Positions 1 through 8,489 of a DNA stretch of 64,000 bases are shown here, piece after piece. Source of the DNA: JANQOH01 sp965242575 (GTDB lineage Bacteria; Pseudomonadota; Alphaproteobacteria; UBA7887). The translations under genes were made by a program, and so were the position numbers. The notes below the pieces were generated by a model. It worked only from the letters and a program-made list of their open reading frames with translations. It did not search any database and was not told where the DNA came from. The stretch covers positions 1,612,001-1,676,000 of the forward strand of contig OZ251461.1 of the NCBI GenBank assembly GCA_965242575.1. Reading direction: 5' to 3'. Position 1 is the stretch's first letter, and each line of letters begins with the position of its first letter.

Positions 1-1308
1 GCGGCGGTATTCGCCGCCGCCCCAGACCGCGGCGGCGCCCGCCGCGCCGCCGCCGCCGCCGTCGAGCGCCATCGCGAAGCCGGGGCCGGCGAACAGCCGC
101 GCCGCGCCGCCCTCCGGCTTGCGCGCCGCGGCTTGCAGCGCGTTGGCGAGCGCGGCGGCGGCGGACGGGCGCGGCGCCGGGGCGCCGGAGAAGGCGTCTT
201 CGATCCGCCGCGCGACCGCCTCCGCGGCGATGTCCGACAGCGCCCGCGCGACTTCGGGCAGGACCGCGCGGTGGACCCGTTCGGGCCGGTCCGCGCGGGC
301 TTCGGCGCGCGCCGTCCACGCCTCGGCGCGGCGCAGGAAGACGCCGGAGTCGGCGCGCCACTCCTCGTAGCCGATGGCGAGGGAATCGGTCAGCCAGGCG
401 ATCCGCTCGTCGAGGCAGGCGCGCAGCGCCGAATCGGCGGCGGAGAGCGCGAAGCCGCCGTATTCGACGCGGGAATCGCGCGCCGCCACGACGAGCGCGC
501 CGCCGGACTCGGCGGCCGCATCGGCGTTGCCGATCAGGCCCCGGGACACCGCGTCGACCGTCCCGGCGCGCAGCGCGCCCAGCTGGTCCGCCTCCTCGGC
601 GAAATAGACGACTTGCGGCATCGCCGCGCCGGCGGGCGGCTCCAGCCGGGTCCGGCCCGCCACGTTCGCCGACGCGCCGGCGGCGGTGACGGCGTAGTCG
701 CCGCCGCCGTCCGCTTCGACGATTCCCGCCGGGGTGTGGACGCGGACTCCCCGGCGCAGCACGCCGTCCGGCCCGGCGAGGCCGGTCAGCTGCAAGAGCC
801 GCTCCTCGCCCGTGGTGCCGGGAACGAGGCCGACGCGGTCGCCGGGGCCGAGGCCGTCGTAGGAGGCGAGCCGCCGCGCGTCCCCGGCGCGGACGAGAAG
901 GGTCTGGACGAAAGCGATGTGGCCGGCGGTGAAGGCGATGACCGCATTCCCGTCGGCGTCGCGGGTGCGGTCCGCGCGGATGGTGATCCCGCCGCCCATC
1001 AGGTCCCATCCCGGCGTCGCCGCCCACAGCCAGAAGGGCCGCCACGGCCCGTCGACGGGGCGGCGGGCGAGCGGCAATCCGCCCATCGCCTCGAGGGCGG
1101 AGAGCAGGTCCGCCTCGTAGCCGCGATGCTCTCCGGCGCCGCCGCTTCCGTCCTTCTCCGCGCTGTAGCTCACGGGGATGAAGTCGTGGTAGAAGCCGAC
1201 GTCGAGCGTCCGGCCCTCGGCGACGCAGGCGAGGGCCGGCCGCGCGGCGGCGAGCGCGCCGACGGCGGCGAGCGCGCACAGCGCCCTCCATGTCGAATCG
1301 TTTCGCAT
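1..1308 (-). CDS. Periplasmic solute-binding (SBP type 3-like) protein, C terminus beyond the window, possibly an autotransporter fusion
   Basis: The reverse frame is open from an ATG at 1306-1308 to the window edge (436 codons, no stop). Residues 1-28 form a signal peptide ending in a Cys-containing ALAC. Residues 35-300 look like a family 3 amino-acid-type binding protein: a VGFYHDFIP strand, YEADLLSALE, a WDLMGGGITIR lobe motif, and a DAVSRG strand near residue 260. A helical linker follows. The last visible stretch, with FAGPGFAMALDGG and VWGGGEYRR, resembles the segment that leads into outer-membrane autotransporter barrels. A plain binding protein would stop near residue 270, so this one is longer than its family. 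The binding fold is fairly well supported; the barrel is an inference because the C terminus is off the window. Confidence 0.6.
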   Translation of the reverse strand, partial: MRNDSTWRALCALAAVGALAAARPALACVAEGRTLDVGFYHDFIPVSYSAEKDGSGGAGEHRGYEADLLSALEAMGGLPLARRPVDGPWRPFWLWAATPGWDLMGGGITIRADRTRDADGNAVIAFTAGHIAFVQTLLVRAGDARRLASYDGLGPGDRVGLVPGTTGEERLLQLTGLAGPDGVLRRGVRVHTPAGIVEADGGGDYAVTAAGASANVAGRTRLEPPAGAAMPQVVYFAEEADQLGALRAGTVDAVSRGLIGNADAAAESGGALVVAARDSRVEYGGFALSAADSALRACLDERIAWLTDSLAIGYEEWRADSGVFLRRAEAWTARAEARADRPERVHRAVLPEVARALSDIAAEAVARRIEDAFSGAPAPRPSAAAALANALQAAARKPEGGAARLFAGPGFAMALDGGGGGAAGAAAVWGGGEYRR

Positions 1309-1427
1309 CGCGCCTCTTCCGGCCGGCCCGCGGGCCGTCGAACCCTATCCGGGCGGAGATCCGCTGTCGACGCGCCCCGCCGCTCCGCTATCGTGGCGCG
1401 GTCGCGCCAGGACAGGGGGAACACGCC

Positions 1428-1802
1428 ATGACCCGACCCATCGCCTTCCTCGCCGGGGCCGCGCTGGCCGCCGCCGCCGCCGGGCTCGCCGGCGCCGCGT
1501 CCGCGCCGCGCGCCGACGCCCCGGACGCGGGCCGCTACGCCATCGCGACGCTGGCCGGCGCCGGCGGCGGCGCCTTCGTCACCGACACCGCCACCGGCGA
1601 CACCGCGTTCTGCACGCCGCGCGCCTGCCGCAAGCTCGCCATGCGCGCGGCCGCCGCCGCGCCGGCTGCGCGTCCTGCGCCCGCCGCGCCGCGCACCGGA
1701 AACGTCGACGCGATCCTCCGCGCCGCGCCGCCGGATTTCGCCCCGCCGCCGCCCGACGCGCCGCCCGCCGGCGCGGTCGACCCCGCGCTGCGGAACTTCT
1801 GA
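1428..1802 (+). CDS. Small exported protein of unknown function
   Basis: This 124-residue protein has a clear N-terminal signal peptide (TRPIAFLAGAALAAAAAG) and a mature region rich in Ala and Pro with two cysteines (FCTPRACRK) that could form a disulfide. The ATG at 1428 is preceded by AGGGGGA at a good ribosome-binding distance; an upstream in-frame start would lose the signal peptide and is not preferred. The gene is divergent from the solute-binding gene, with about 120 bases between them that must carry both promoters. I do not recognise a family. Confidence 0.6.
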   Translation: MTRPIAFLAGAALAAAAAGLAGAASAPRADAPDAGRYAIATLAGAGGGAFVTDTATGDTAFCTPRACRKLAMRAAAAAPAARPAPAAPRTGNVDAILRAAPPDFAPPPPDAPPAGAVDPALRNF

Positions 1803-1992
1803 CCGCCGGGGAAACGCGGTCGATGGATCCGGGTTCCGCGGGCGCGCTCGGCGCGCCGGACGTCATCGTCATGCGCGGCGGCTGAAAGTTGCGCGAATCC
1901 GGTCCAGGTCGCGCGCGGAGTCCTGCGCGCAATTCGCCCACGCGCAATTCGAAGGATCGACATGGCGCCGCGCGCGGGACGGGCGCGGCGCG

Positions 1993-3471
1993 TCAGCGCC
2001 CCGGATTGTAGTTCGGCGCCTCCCGCGCGATGGTCACGTCGTGGACGTGGCCCTCGCGCACGCCGGCCTGCGTCACGCGCAGGAACTGCGCCCTGGCCTG
2101 AAACTCGGCGATGGCCGAGGCGCCGGTGTAGCCCATCGCCGCGCGCAGGCCGCCGACGAGCTGGTGGAGCACGGCGCCCGCAGGACCCTTGAACGGCGCG
2201 CGCGCCTCGATGCCCTCCGGCACCAGGTCGAGCGTATCGGCGACCTCCTCCTGGAAATAGCGGTCGGCCGAGCCGCGCGCCATCGCGCCGATGGAGCCCA
2301 TGCCGCGATACGATTTGTAGCTGCGGCCCCGGTAGAGATAGACCTCGCCCGGCGCCTCGGTCGTGCCGGCGAGCAGCGAGCCGATCATCGCGCAATCGGC
2401 GCCGGCGGCGATCGCCTTGGCCAGGTCGCCCGAATAGCGGACGCCGCCATCGGCGATCGCCGGAACCCCCGCCTCGCGGCATATGGCGGCGGCCTCGCGC
2501 AGTGCGGTGAACTGCGGCACGCCGACCCCCGCCACCACCCGCGTGGTGCAGATCGACCCCGGGCCGATGCCGATCTTCACGGCGTCGGCGCCCGCCTCGA
2601 TCAGCGCCCGCGCCCCCTCCGCCGTCGCCACGTTGCCGCCGACGACGCGGGCGCGGTTGGACAGGGCCTTGACGCTCCGCACCGCCTCCAGCACGCCGCG
2701 CGAATGGCCGTGCGCGGTGTCGACCACCAGCACGTCGGCGCCGGCGGCGAGCAGGGCGCGGGCGCGCTCCATCTCGTCGGCGCCCACGCCGATGGCGGCG
2801 GCGGCGCGCAGGCGGCCCTTCTCGTCCTTGCTGGCGTCGGGGAACTTCCGCGCCTTCTCGATGTCGGTGACGGTGACCAGCCCGATGCACCGCCCGCCGT
2901 CGTCGACCACCAGGAGCTTCTCGATCCGGTGGCGGTGGAGGAGCTCTTTCGCCTCCTCGCCGCCGACTCCCTCCGGGACGGTGACGAGCCCCTCGCGGGT
3001 CATCAGGTCGCGCACCGGCGTCGCCGGGTCGCGCGCGAAGCGGACGTCGCGGTTGGTGACGATCCCCGCCAGCCCGCCGTCCCCGGCCTCCACCACCGGG
3101 AAGCCGGATATGTCGTGCCTGTCCTGGAGCGCGCGCAGTTCGGCCAGCGTCGTCTCCGGGGTGACGGTGACGGGGTTGACCACCATCCCCGATTCGTAGC
3201 GTTTGACGCGTCGCACCTCGTCCGCCTGCCGCGCGACGCTCTGGTTCTTGTGGATGACGCCCATGCCGCCCGCCTGCGCCATGGCGATGGCGAGTTCGGC
3301 CTCGGTCACCGTGTCCATCGCGGCCGAGATCAGCGGGACGGCGAGCGCCACGCCGCGGGCGACGCGGGTCCGCGTGTCGACCTCCGTCGGCAGCACCGAC
3401 GATTCGGCGGGCCGGATCAGGACGTCGTCGAACGTCAGCGCCTGCGTGAGTTCCATCGCGTCATATCTCAT
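1993..3471 (-). CDS. guaB: IMP dehydrogenase
   Basis: GuaB oxidises IMP to XMP with NAD+, the committed cytosolic step of GMP synthesis. The 492 residues match the family length. The N-terminal barrel part contains LTFDDVLIRP and ISAAMDTVTE. Two CBS domains follow (about 95-205). The catalytic loop GPGSICTTR has its nucleophile Cys at about residue 308, then DGGVRYSGD and the mobile flap with MGSIGAMARGSADRYFQ. Two in-frame ATGs, at 3471 and 3456, could start the protein; neither has a strong Shine-Dalgarno sequence, and the first overlaps the upstream PIN gene by 11 bases, suggesting translational coupling. No guaA lies in the window. Confidence 0.97.
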   Translation of the reverse strand: MRYDAMELTQALTFDDVLIRPAESSVLPTEVDTRTRVARGVALAVPLISAAMDTVTEAELAIAMAQAGGMGVIHKNQSVARQADEVRRVKRYESGMVVNPVTVTPETTLAELRALQDRHDISGFPVVEAGDGGLAGIVTNRDVRFARDPATPVRDLMTREGLVTVPEGVGGEEAKELLHRHRIEKLLVVDDGGRCIGLVTVTDIEKARKFPDASKDEKGRLRAAAAIGVGADEMERARALLAAGADVLVVDTAHGHSRGVLEAVRSVKALSNRARVVGGNVATAEGARALIEAGADAVKIGIGPGSICTTRVVAGVGVPQFTALREAAAICREAGVPAIADGGVRYSGDLAKAIAAGADCAMIGSLLAGTTEAPGEVYLYRGRSYKSYRGMGSIGAMARGSADRYFQEEVADTLDLVPEGIEARAPFKGPAGAVLHQLVGGLRAAMGYTGASAIAEFQARAQFLRVTQAGVREGHVHDVTIAREAPNYNPGR

Positions 3472-4033
3472 GGATACGCCGCCGCAGCAACGAGGAGAAC
3501 TTTTCGAGGCCGACCCTTTCGAGCGCCTCCAGATGCTCCGTCGGCGACCGGGGCGGGTTCTTCAGCGCCATCCGATGGCTCCGCGCGGCCGCGATCGCGG
3601 CGCCGGGCGACGAGTCGAAAAGCGCCGCCGCGAAATCGTCCGGATGCCGCGCCGCGACGCCACGGGGTCCCAGCGCGCCGTCCGGAAAATGCCGCAGGTT
3701 GAACGTCACGATAACGTTCGCTCGCCCGTGAATCGCCGCCGCGAGGACATGGCGATCCCCACGATCGGGCAGGTCGATCCCGGAGACAAGGGAGCCGTAG
3801 CCCGTAACGGCGGCCTCGGGGAATTCCCCGTTCATTTGATCTCGGACGCGCTCCAACCGACGGGACGGGATATCGGGGCGGTTAGCGGAGAGGCGGTTCA
3901 TCCATTCCGCATGTATCTCCGCGCTCCAGAGCGGTTGGAACAATCCGCCGCCAGCCAGACGCAACAACATGTACCGGATTTCCGCTCCATATAGCACGTT
4001 GGAGTCAAGAAAAGATACTAACCGATCAGGCAT
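3461..4033 (-). CDS. PIN-domain ribonuclease, probable toxin
   Basis: This 190-residue protein has the acidic pattern of PIN nucleases: Asp10 in FLDSNVLY, Glu39/Glu43 in AEIHAEWM, Asp93 in DRGDRHVLAA, and FNLRHFP after it. PIN toxins cut tRNA or rRNA in the cytoplasm using Mg2+. The HTH gene 134 bases upstream on the same strand is the likely antitoxin, giving a VapBC-like pair of the excisionase-PIN type. The C-terminal 60 residues form a helical extension beyond the core. The 3' end overlaps the first codons of guaB, so the toxin and an essential gene share a transcript. The PIN call is firm; its target is unknown. Confidence 0.82.
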   Translation of the reverse strand: MPDRLVSFLDSNVLYGAEIRYMLLRLAGGGLFQPLWSAEIHAEWMNRLSANRPDIPSRRLERVRDQMNGEFPEAAVTGYGSLVSGIDLPDRGDRHVLAAAIHGRANVIVTFNLRHFPDGALGPRGVAARHPDDFAAALFDSSPGAAIAAARSHRMALKNPPRSPTEHLEALERVGLEKFSSLLRRRIHEI

Positions 4034-4167
4034 TATTCTCTCTTCTGAAAAGGATGTTCGGAATTTAGCGATTTTATCGTATGGCGCGTAAAAGATATCA
4101 ACGACCCTGGCATACCCTCCGAAGCATCATTCGACATCCGTGTTCGATTCCCGACAGTTCGCAATTC

Positions 4168-4647
4168 CTAGAGCAGCCCCAGTTCCTGGTCCTGCGCGGT
4201 CAAGGCGTCCAGAACCTTCCTTCGACGGCGGTCCGCCTCCCGGCGATAGGCGAGGACGTCGTCGATCCGCACCCGCCGGAGGCCGCCGGAATCGCAACGG
4301 GGGATCTTCCCGTCGTCGAGCAGCTGCATCATGCGATCCCGCGAAACCTGCAAAAGGTCGGCGGCTTGTTCTACGGTGAGTTCGGGCCGCAGCGCCGTCA
4401 GGCCGACCCGGTTCCCGTACGCCATGTAGTCCAGCGCCTTCTCGAGAAGCCGCAGCGCGGCGGCCGGGATCTCCATCTCCTCCGCGCCGAACCGCGCGGC
4501 GATGGGCGCGCCGCCGCGAGTCACCGCCTGCAACCGTCGGCGCGCGTCGTCCGCGAGGGCCGCGTCGCGCTCGGAAATCGGCTCGAATTCGTCCGGCAAT
4601 TCGTCCGGCGGCGCGGGCGCCCGCCCGCATGGCGCTCCATCGGCCAT
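4168..4647 (-). CDS. Excisionase-family HTH protein, probable antitoxin of the PIN toxin
   Basis: This is a 159-residue protein with a MerR/excisionase-type helix-turn-helix at about 92-140 (LTVEQAADLLQVSRDRMMQLLDDGKIP followed by VRIDDVLAYRRE), preceded by an acidic, Pro-rich N terminus (residues 10-30). This arrangement, a DNA-binding excisionase-fold protein immediately upstream of a PIN toxin gene, is a common toxin-antitoxin layout in which the antitoxin autoregulates the operon. The next gene downstream encodes the PIN protein. The ATG at 4647 gives the full length; no other good start is seen. Confidence 0.75.
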   Translation of the reverse strand: MADGAPCGRAPAPPDELPDEFEPISERDAALADDARRRLQAVTRGGAPIAARFGAEEMEIPAAALRLLEKALDYMAYGNRVGLTALRPELTVEQAADLLQVSRDRMMQLLDDGKIPRCDSGGLRRVRIDDVLAYRREADRRRRKVLDALTAQDQELGLL

Positions 4648-4720
4648 CGCGTCCTCCCCGATACGGCGATCATAGCGCGCGCGCCCGGCGCACGCAAGCC
4701 GCGAACGAGTCGCGCGGCGG

Positions 4721-5362
4721 TCAGCCGCGGAAGCCCAGCGCGACGAGATAGGTCTCGGCCGACTCGGCGCGGCTCGCCGGGGGCTTGGCGTGGCGGACGC
4801 GGCGGAAGGCGCGCTTCATGCGCGCGAGCAACGCGCCCTCGCCGCCGCCCTGGAGGACCTTGGCGACGAAGCCGCCGCCCTCGTCCAGAACCTCCTCGGC
4901 GAACGCGAACGCCGCCTCGCACAGCGCGGCGACGCGCAGCGCGTCGGCGCTGGTGCCGGTCGCCGGCGCGGCCATGTCGCTCAACACCGCGCCGGCGCGG
5001 CCGCCGAGCGCGGCGCGGACCGCCGCCCGGCCCTCCGGCGCCAGGACGTCGGCGCGCAGGACCGTCGCGCCCGGAACCGGGTCCATCGCCGCCGTGTCGC
5101 AGGCGACGACGCGCCCGCCGGGGCCGACGCGGTCGCACGCCACCTGGGTCCAGCCGCCGGGCGCGGCGCCGAGGTCGACCGCGAGCGCGCCCCGGCGCAG
5201 CAGGCGGAAGCGGTCGTCGAGCTCGATCAGTTTGAACGCGGCGCGGCTGCGCCATCCCGCCGCCCGCGCGCCGGCGACGTAGGGGTCGGAGAGCTGCCGC
5301 GCCAGCCAGCGCGAGGACGAGAGCGTTCGCCCCTTCGCCGTCTTGAGCCGCGCGCGCGCCAC
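4721..5362 (-). CDS. rlmE: 23S rRNA (uridine2552-2'-O)-methyltransferase
   Basis: RlmE (FtsJ/RrmJ) 2'-O-methylates U2552 of 23S rRNA with S-adenosylmethionine. The 213 residues from a GTG at 5360-5362 fit the family. Visible landmarks are the SRAAFKL lysine, the SAM loop DLGAAPGGWTQ, SDMAAP with the catalytic Asp, FVAKVLQGG with the second Lys, and the SAETYLVA Glu, completing the K-D-K-E tetrad. The open frame extends further upstream, but that part runs into ndk in another frame, so GTG at 5362, 11 bases after the ndk stop, is preferred. It probably forms an operon with ndk. Confidence 0.92.
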   Translation of the reverse strand: MARARLKTAKGRTLSSSRWLARQLSDPYVAGARAAGWRSRAAFKLIELDDRFRLLRRGALAVDLGAAPGGWTQVACDRVGPGGRVVACDTAAMDPVPGATVLRADVLAPEGRAAVRAALGGRAGAVLSDMAAPATGTSADALRVAALCEAAFAFAEEVLDEGGGFVAKVLQGGGEGALLARMKRAFRRVRHAKPPASRAESAETYLVALGFRG

Positions 5363-5373
5363 GCCGGGCCGCC

Positions 5374-5796
5374 CTAGCCGACGATCTCCAGCGCGGCGAA
5401 GAAGAAGCCGATCTCCGTCCCGGCGGTCTCCGCCGAGTCGGAGCCGTGCACCGAATTCGCCTCGATCGACTCGGCGAATTCGCGGCGGATGGTGCCTTCC
5501 GCGGCGTTCGCCGGGTTGGTCGCCCCCATGAGTTCGCGGTTGCGCTCGATGGCGTCCTCGCCCTCCAGGACCTGGACGACCACCGGACCCGAACACATGA
5601 AGCCGCAGAGGTCGGCGAAGAACGCGCGCTCGCGGTGGACGGCGTAGAACTCCTCCGCCCGGGCGCGCGCCAGAAGGATGCGCTTCTGCGCCACGATGCG
5701 CAGGCCCGCCTCCTCGAAGCGCGCGTTTATCCGCCCGGTGAGGTTGCGCCGCGTGGCGTCGGGCTTGATGATCGATAGGGTGCGTTCGACCGCCAT
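5374..5796 (-). CDS. ndk: Nucleoside diphosphate kinase
   Basis: Ndk transfers the gamma phosphate between nucleoside triphosphates and diphosphates through a phosphohistidine. The 140 residues are the usual bacterial length. It begins MAVERTLSIIKPDA, has the nucleotide-binding GPVVVQVLEG and LMGATNPANA, and carries the active-site histidine in NSVHGSDS. The long open frame upstream of the ATG at 5796 is a composition artefact. rlmE follows 11 bases downstream on the same strand. Confidence 0.97.
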   Translation of the reverse strand: MAVERTLSIIKPDATRRNLTGRINARFEEAGLRIVAQKRILLARARAEEFYAVHRERAFFADLCGFMCSGPVVVQVLEGEDAIERNRELMGATNPANAAEGTIRREFAESIEANSVHGSDSAETAGTEIGFFFAALEIVG

Positions 5797-5887
5797 GTCA
5801 GGTTCCGTTCGCGGTTGCGGAGCGGCGGCCTTATAGCGGCGCGCGCGGCGCCCGGCAACCGCGCGGCGCCCGTTACGCTCCCCCGTC

Positions 5888-5922
5888 CATGCTCCCCCGC
5901 TCATGCTCCCCCGCCCATGCTC
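5888..5922 (+). repeat. 14-base tandem repeat carrying three ATGs in three frames
   Basis: A unit beginning CATGCTCCCCCGC is repeated two and a half times. Its ATGs at 5889, 5903 and 5917 are 14 bases apart and so fall in all three reading frames; only the last opens the ABC-F gene. A gain or loss of one unit would not change the downstream frame but would change the number of decoy starts. Confidence 0.8.
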
Positions 5923-7794
5923 AACGTCTCCGGCCTGCGCTACCGCATCGGCGGGCGCCTCGTCCTCGACGGCGCGTCGTTCTCCGTCGCCGCCGGGCGC
6001 CGCGCGGCGCTGGTCGGCCGCAACGGCGCCGGCAAGAGCACCTTGCTGCGGCTGGTCGCCGGCGAGCTCGAGGCGGAGTCGGGCGAGATCCGCCTGCCGC
6101 GCGGCGCGCGGGTGGCGCATGTCGCGCAGACCGCGCCGTCGGGCGCGGCGGGCGCGCGCGATTTCGTCCTCGCCGCCGACCGGGAGCGCGCCCGCCTGCT
6201 CGCCGCGGCCGCGCGCGAAACCGACGGCGCGCGCATCGCCGGCCTGCATGCGCGCCTCGCCGAGATCGGCGCCCACGCGGCGCCGGCGCGGGCGGCGGCC
6301 ATCCTGCGCGGACTCGGCTTCGACGCGCGCGCGCAGGCGGCGCCGCTCGACTCGTTCTCCGGCGGCTGGCGGATGCGCGCCGGCCTCGCCGCGGCGCTGT
6401 TCGCCGAGCCGGACCTGCTGCTGCTCGACGAGCCGACCAACCATCTCGACCTCGAGGCGAGCCTGTGGCTCACGGCGTTCCTGGCGCGGTGGCCGCGCGC
6501 GCTGCTGCTGTGCAGCCACGACCGCGCGGCGATCGACAAGGCGGCGACGGACACGGTGCATCTCGAGCGCGGGCGGACGCGCGCCTATCGCGGCGGCTGG
6601 AGCGCTTTCGTCCGCGCCCGGAGCGAGGGGCTGGCCCGCGACGCCGCCGAGCGCAAGCGGGTGGAGGCGGAGCGCCGGCGCATGACGGCCTATGTGGAGC
6701 GCTTCCGCTACAAGGCGACGAAGGCGCGCCAGGCGCAGAGCCGCCTGAAGGCGCTGGCGAAACTCGCCGCGCCGCCGCCGCCGCCGGGCGAAGCGCCGCT
6801 GCGCCTGCGCTTCCCCGACCCTGCGCCGCTGGCCCCGCCGCTGCTGGCGCTGGAGGGCGCCGCCGCCGGGTACGGCGCCGGGCCGCCGGTTCTGCGCGGG
6901 CTGGACCTCCGCATCGACACGGACGACCGCATCGCCCTGCTCGGCGCGAACGGCGAGGGCAAATCGACCCTGCTGCGCCTGCTCGCCGGGCGCATGGCGC
7001 CGGCGGCGGGCGCGGTTCGGCGCGCGGCGCGGCTGTCGGTGGGGTATTACGCGCAGGATGGGGCGGAGGCGCTCGACCCGGACATGAGCGCGGAGCGGCA
7101 CGTGGCGGCGCTGCTGCCCGAAGCCGGCGAGACGGCGCGGCGGGCCCATTGCGGCCGTTTCGGATTCGCGGGCGCGCGCGCCGACCTGCCGGCGGCGGCG
7201 CTTTCGGGCGGCGAGGCCGTGCGCCTCGTCCTGGCGCTGATCTGCTGTGCGCGTCCGCATATCCTGCTTCTCGACGAGCCGACGAACCACCTCGACATCG
7301 ACTCCCGCGAGGCGTTCGTCGAGGCGTTGAACGCCTGGACCGGCGCGGCGGTGCTGGTCACGCATGACGAGGACGTCATCGCTCGCGCCGCCGACCGGCT
7401 GTGGCTGGTCGCGGACGGGACCTGCCGCCCGTTCGACGGCGATCTCGAGGACTACCGGCGCCTGACGCTGTCGCGGCGCGGCGGCGGCGGCGCGGCGGGG
7501 CCGCGCAAACCCGCCGGCGGGCGCGGAGCGGAGCGCCGCCGCGCCACCGCGGCCGCGGCGCCGTTGCGGCGGGCGGCGCGGGCGGCGGAGTCGAAGGCGG
7601 CGGCGCTCGGCGCCGAACTGGCGGCGCTGGACGCGCGCATCGCCGACCCGGCGCTTTACGCCGCCGGCGCCGACCCGGCGCGCGCCGCGACTCTCAACCG
7701 CCGCCGCGCGGAGGCCGCGAAGGCGCTGGCGGACGCCGAGGCGGACTGGCTGGCGGCCGAGGAGGCGGCCGAATCCGGCCCGCAGTCCGCGTAG
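5917..7794 (+). CDS. ABC-F family ATPase (Uup/YheS-like)
   Basis: This 625-residue soluble protein has two ABC modules and no membrane segment, as expected for ABC-F proteins that act on ribosomes. The first Walker A (GRNGAGKST) is at 34-42, with signature SFSGGWRMR and Walker B LLLLDEPTNHLD. The second module has GANGEGKST, signature ALSGGEAVR and ILLLDEPTNHLD. A charged linker lies between them (RRMTAYVERFRYKATKARQAQ) and a helical, Arg/Ala-rich coiled-coil tail follows residue 540. The family member (Uup, EttA, YheS or a resistance factor) cannot be fixed; the long C-terminal coiled coil favours Uup/YheS. The ATG at 5917 starts directly at the conserved strand. Confidence 0.92.
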   Translation: MLNVSGLRYRIGGRLVLDGASFSVAAGRRAALVGRNGAGKSTLLRLVAGELEAESGEIRLPRGARVAHVAQTAPSGAAGARDFVLAADRERARLLAAAARETDGARIAGLHARLAEIGAHAAPARAAAILRGLGFDARAQAAPLDSFSGGWRMRAGLAAALFAEPDLLLLDEPTNHLDLEASLWLTAFLARWPRALLLCSHDRAAIDKAATDTVHLERGRTRAYRGGWSAFVRARSEGLARDAAERKRVEAERRRMTAYVERFRYKATKARQAQSRLKALAKLAAPPPPPGEAPLRLRFPDPAPLAPPLLALEGAAAGYGAGPPVLRGLDLRIDTDDRIALLGANGEGKSTLLRLLAGRMAPAAGAVRRAARLSVGYYAQDGAEALDPDMSAERHVAALLPEAGETARRAHCGRFGFAGARADLPAAALSGGEAVRLVLALICCARPHILLLDEPTNHLDIDSREAFVEALNAWTGAAVLVTHDEDVIARAADRLWLVADGTCRPFDGDLEDYRRLTLSRRGGGGAAGPRKPAGGRGAERRRATAAAAPLRRAARAAESKAAALGAELAALDARIADPALYAAGADPARAATLNRRRAEAAKALADAEADWLAAEEAAESGPQSA

Positions 7795-8004
7795 TTCCCG
7801 GGCGCGCGACCCGTCATCGCTCTCCCCTCCGCGATCCGTCCCCGCCACGCCGCGCGACGATAGCGCGGCCCGGCGCCGGCGGCAACGCGCCGCCCCGGAT
7901 GCGCGGCGGTTCCCGTCAAATTGCCGGGGCGGAGGCGGGCGGTTGACAGGCGCGCGGCGCGGCGCCAGCCTGCGGCCTCGACCGGGATCGGACAGGGGAG
8001 CGCC

Positions 8005-8376
8005 ATGATCCGCCTTATCGCCCGCGCCGCGCCCGCCGCGGCGCTTCTCGCGGCCCTCGCCGCGGTCTCCGCCCGCGCCGGCGACGGCGTGACCAACGTG
8101 CGGAACGCCGACGAATGCGCCGCCGTCCACCGGGTGGAGATCACCTCGAAGTTCGAACCCGCGGCGATCTCGGTGCGGCAGGGGGAGTGCGTCCACTTCA
8201 CCAATGCGCACAACATCGAGCACAGCGCGGTGGGCGCGGAGCGCGAGTTCAACACCGGTATCATGATGCCGGGCGGGACGGCGCTGCTGCGCTTCGACGC
8301 GCCGGGGGAGATCCCCTACATCTGCGGCGTGCACCCGCCGATGACGGCGATGCTGACGGTGACGCCGGCGGAATGA
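8005..8376 (+). CDS. Exported cupredoxin (blue-copper-like) protein
   Basis: This is a 123-residue protein with a signal peptide (RLIARAAPAAALLAALAAV, cleaved after ARA near residue 25) and a plastocyanin-like fold. Copper ligands are visible: His in HNIEHSAVG, then Cys, His and Met in the C-terminal loop IPYICGVHPPMTAML. It should work in the periplasm as an electron carrier. The ATG at 8005 follows ACAGGGGAG. It is separated by about 110 bases from a Tat-exported amidohydrolase on the same strand; a shared periplasmic role is possible but unproven. Confidence 0.85.
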   Translation: MIRLIARAAPAAALLAALAAVSARAGDGVTNVRNADECAAVHRVEITSKFEPAAISVRQGECVHFTNAHNIEHSAVGAEREFNTGIMMPGGTALLRFDAPGEIPYICGVHPPMTAMLTVTPAE

Positions 8377-8489
8377 GCGGCGGGGGGCCGGGGGGCGCCC
8401 TCGCGCGCGCCGCGGCTTTCCGCTAACATCGCCCCGAGCCCGGGCGCGCGGTTCGGGCGGGGGCTTCGCAACCGACGGGAGGAAACGCG

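Noticed and set aside
133..1431. A 432-codon forward frame over the left end
   Set aside because: It is antisense to the solute-binding gene, has no ribosome site and is Arg/Gly-rich.
5374..8334. A 986-codon reverse frame extending ndk upstream
   Set aside because: Only the last 140 codons are Ndk; the rest is antisense to the ABC-F and cupredoxin genes with biased composition.
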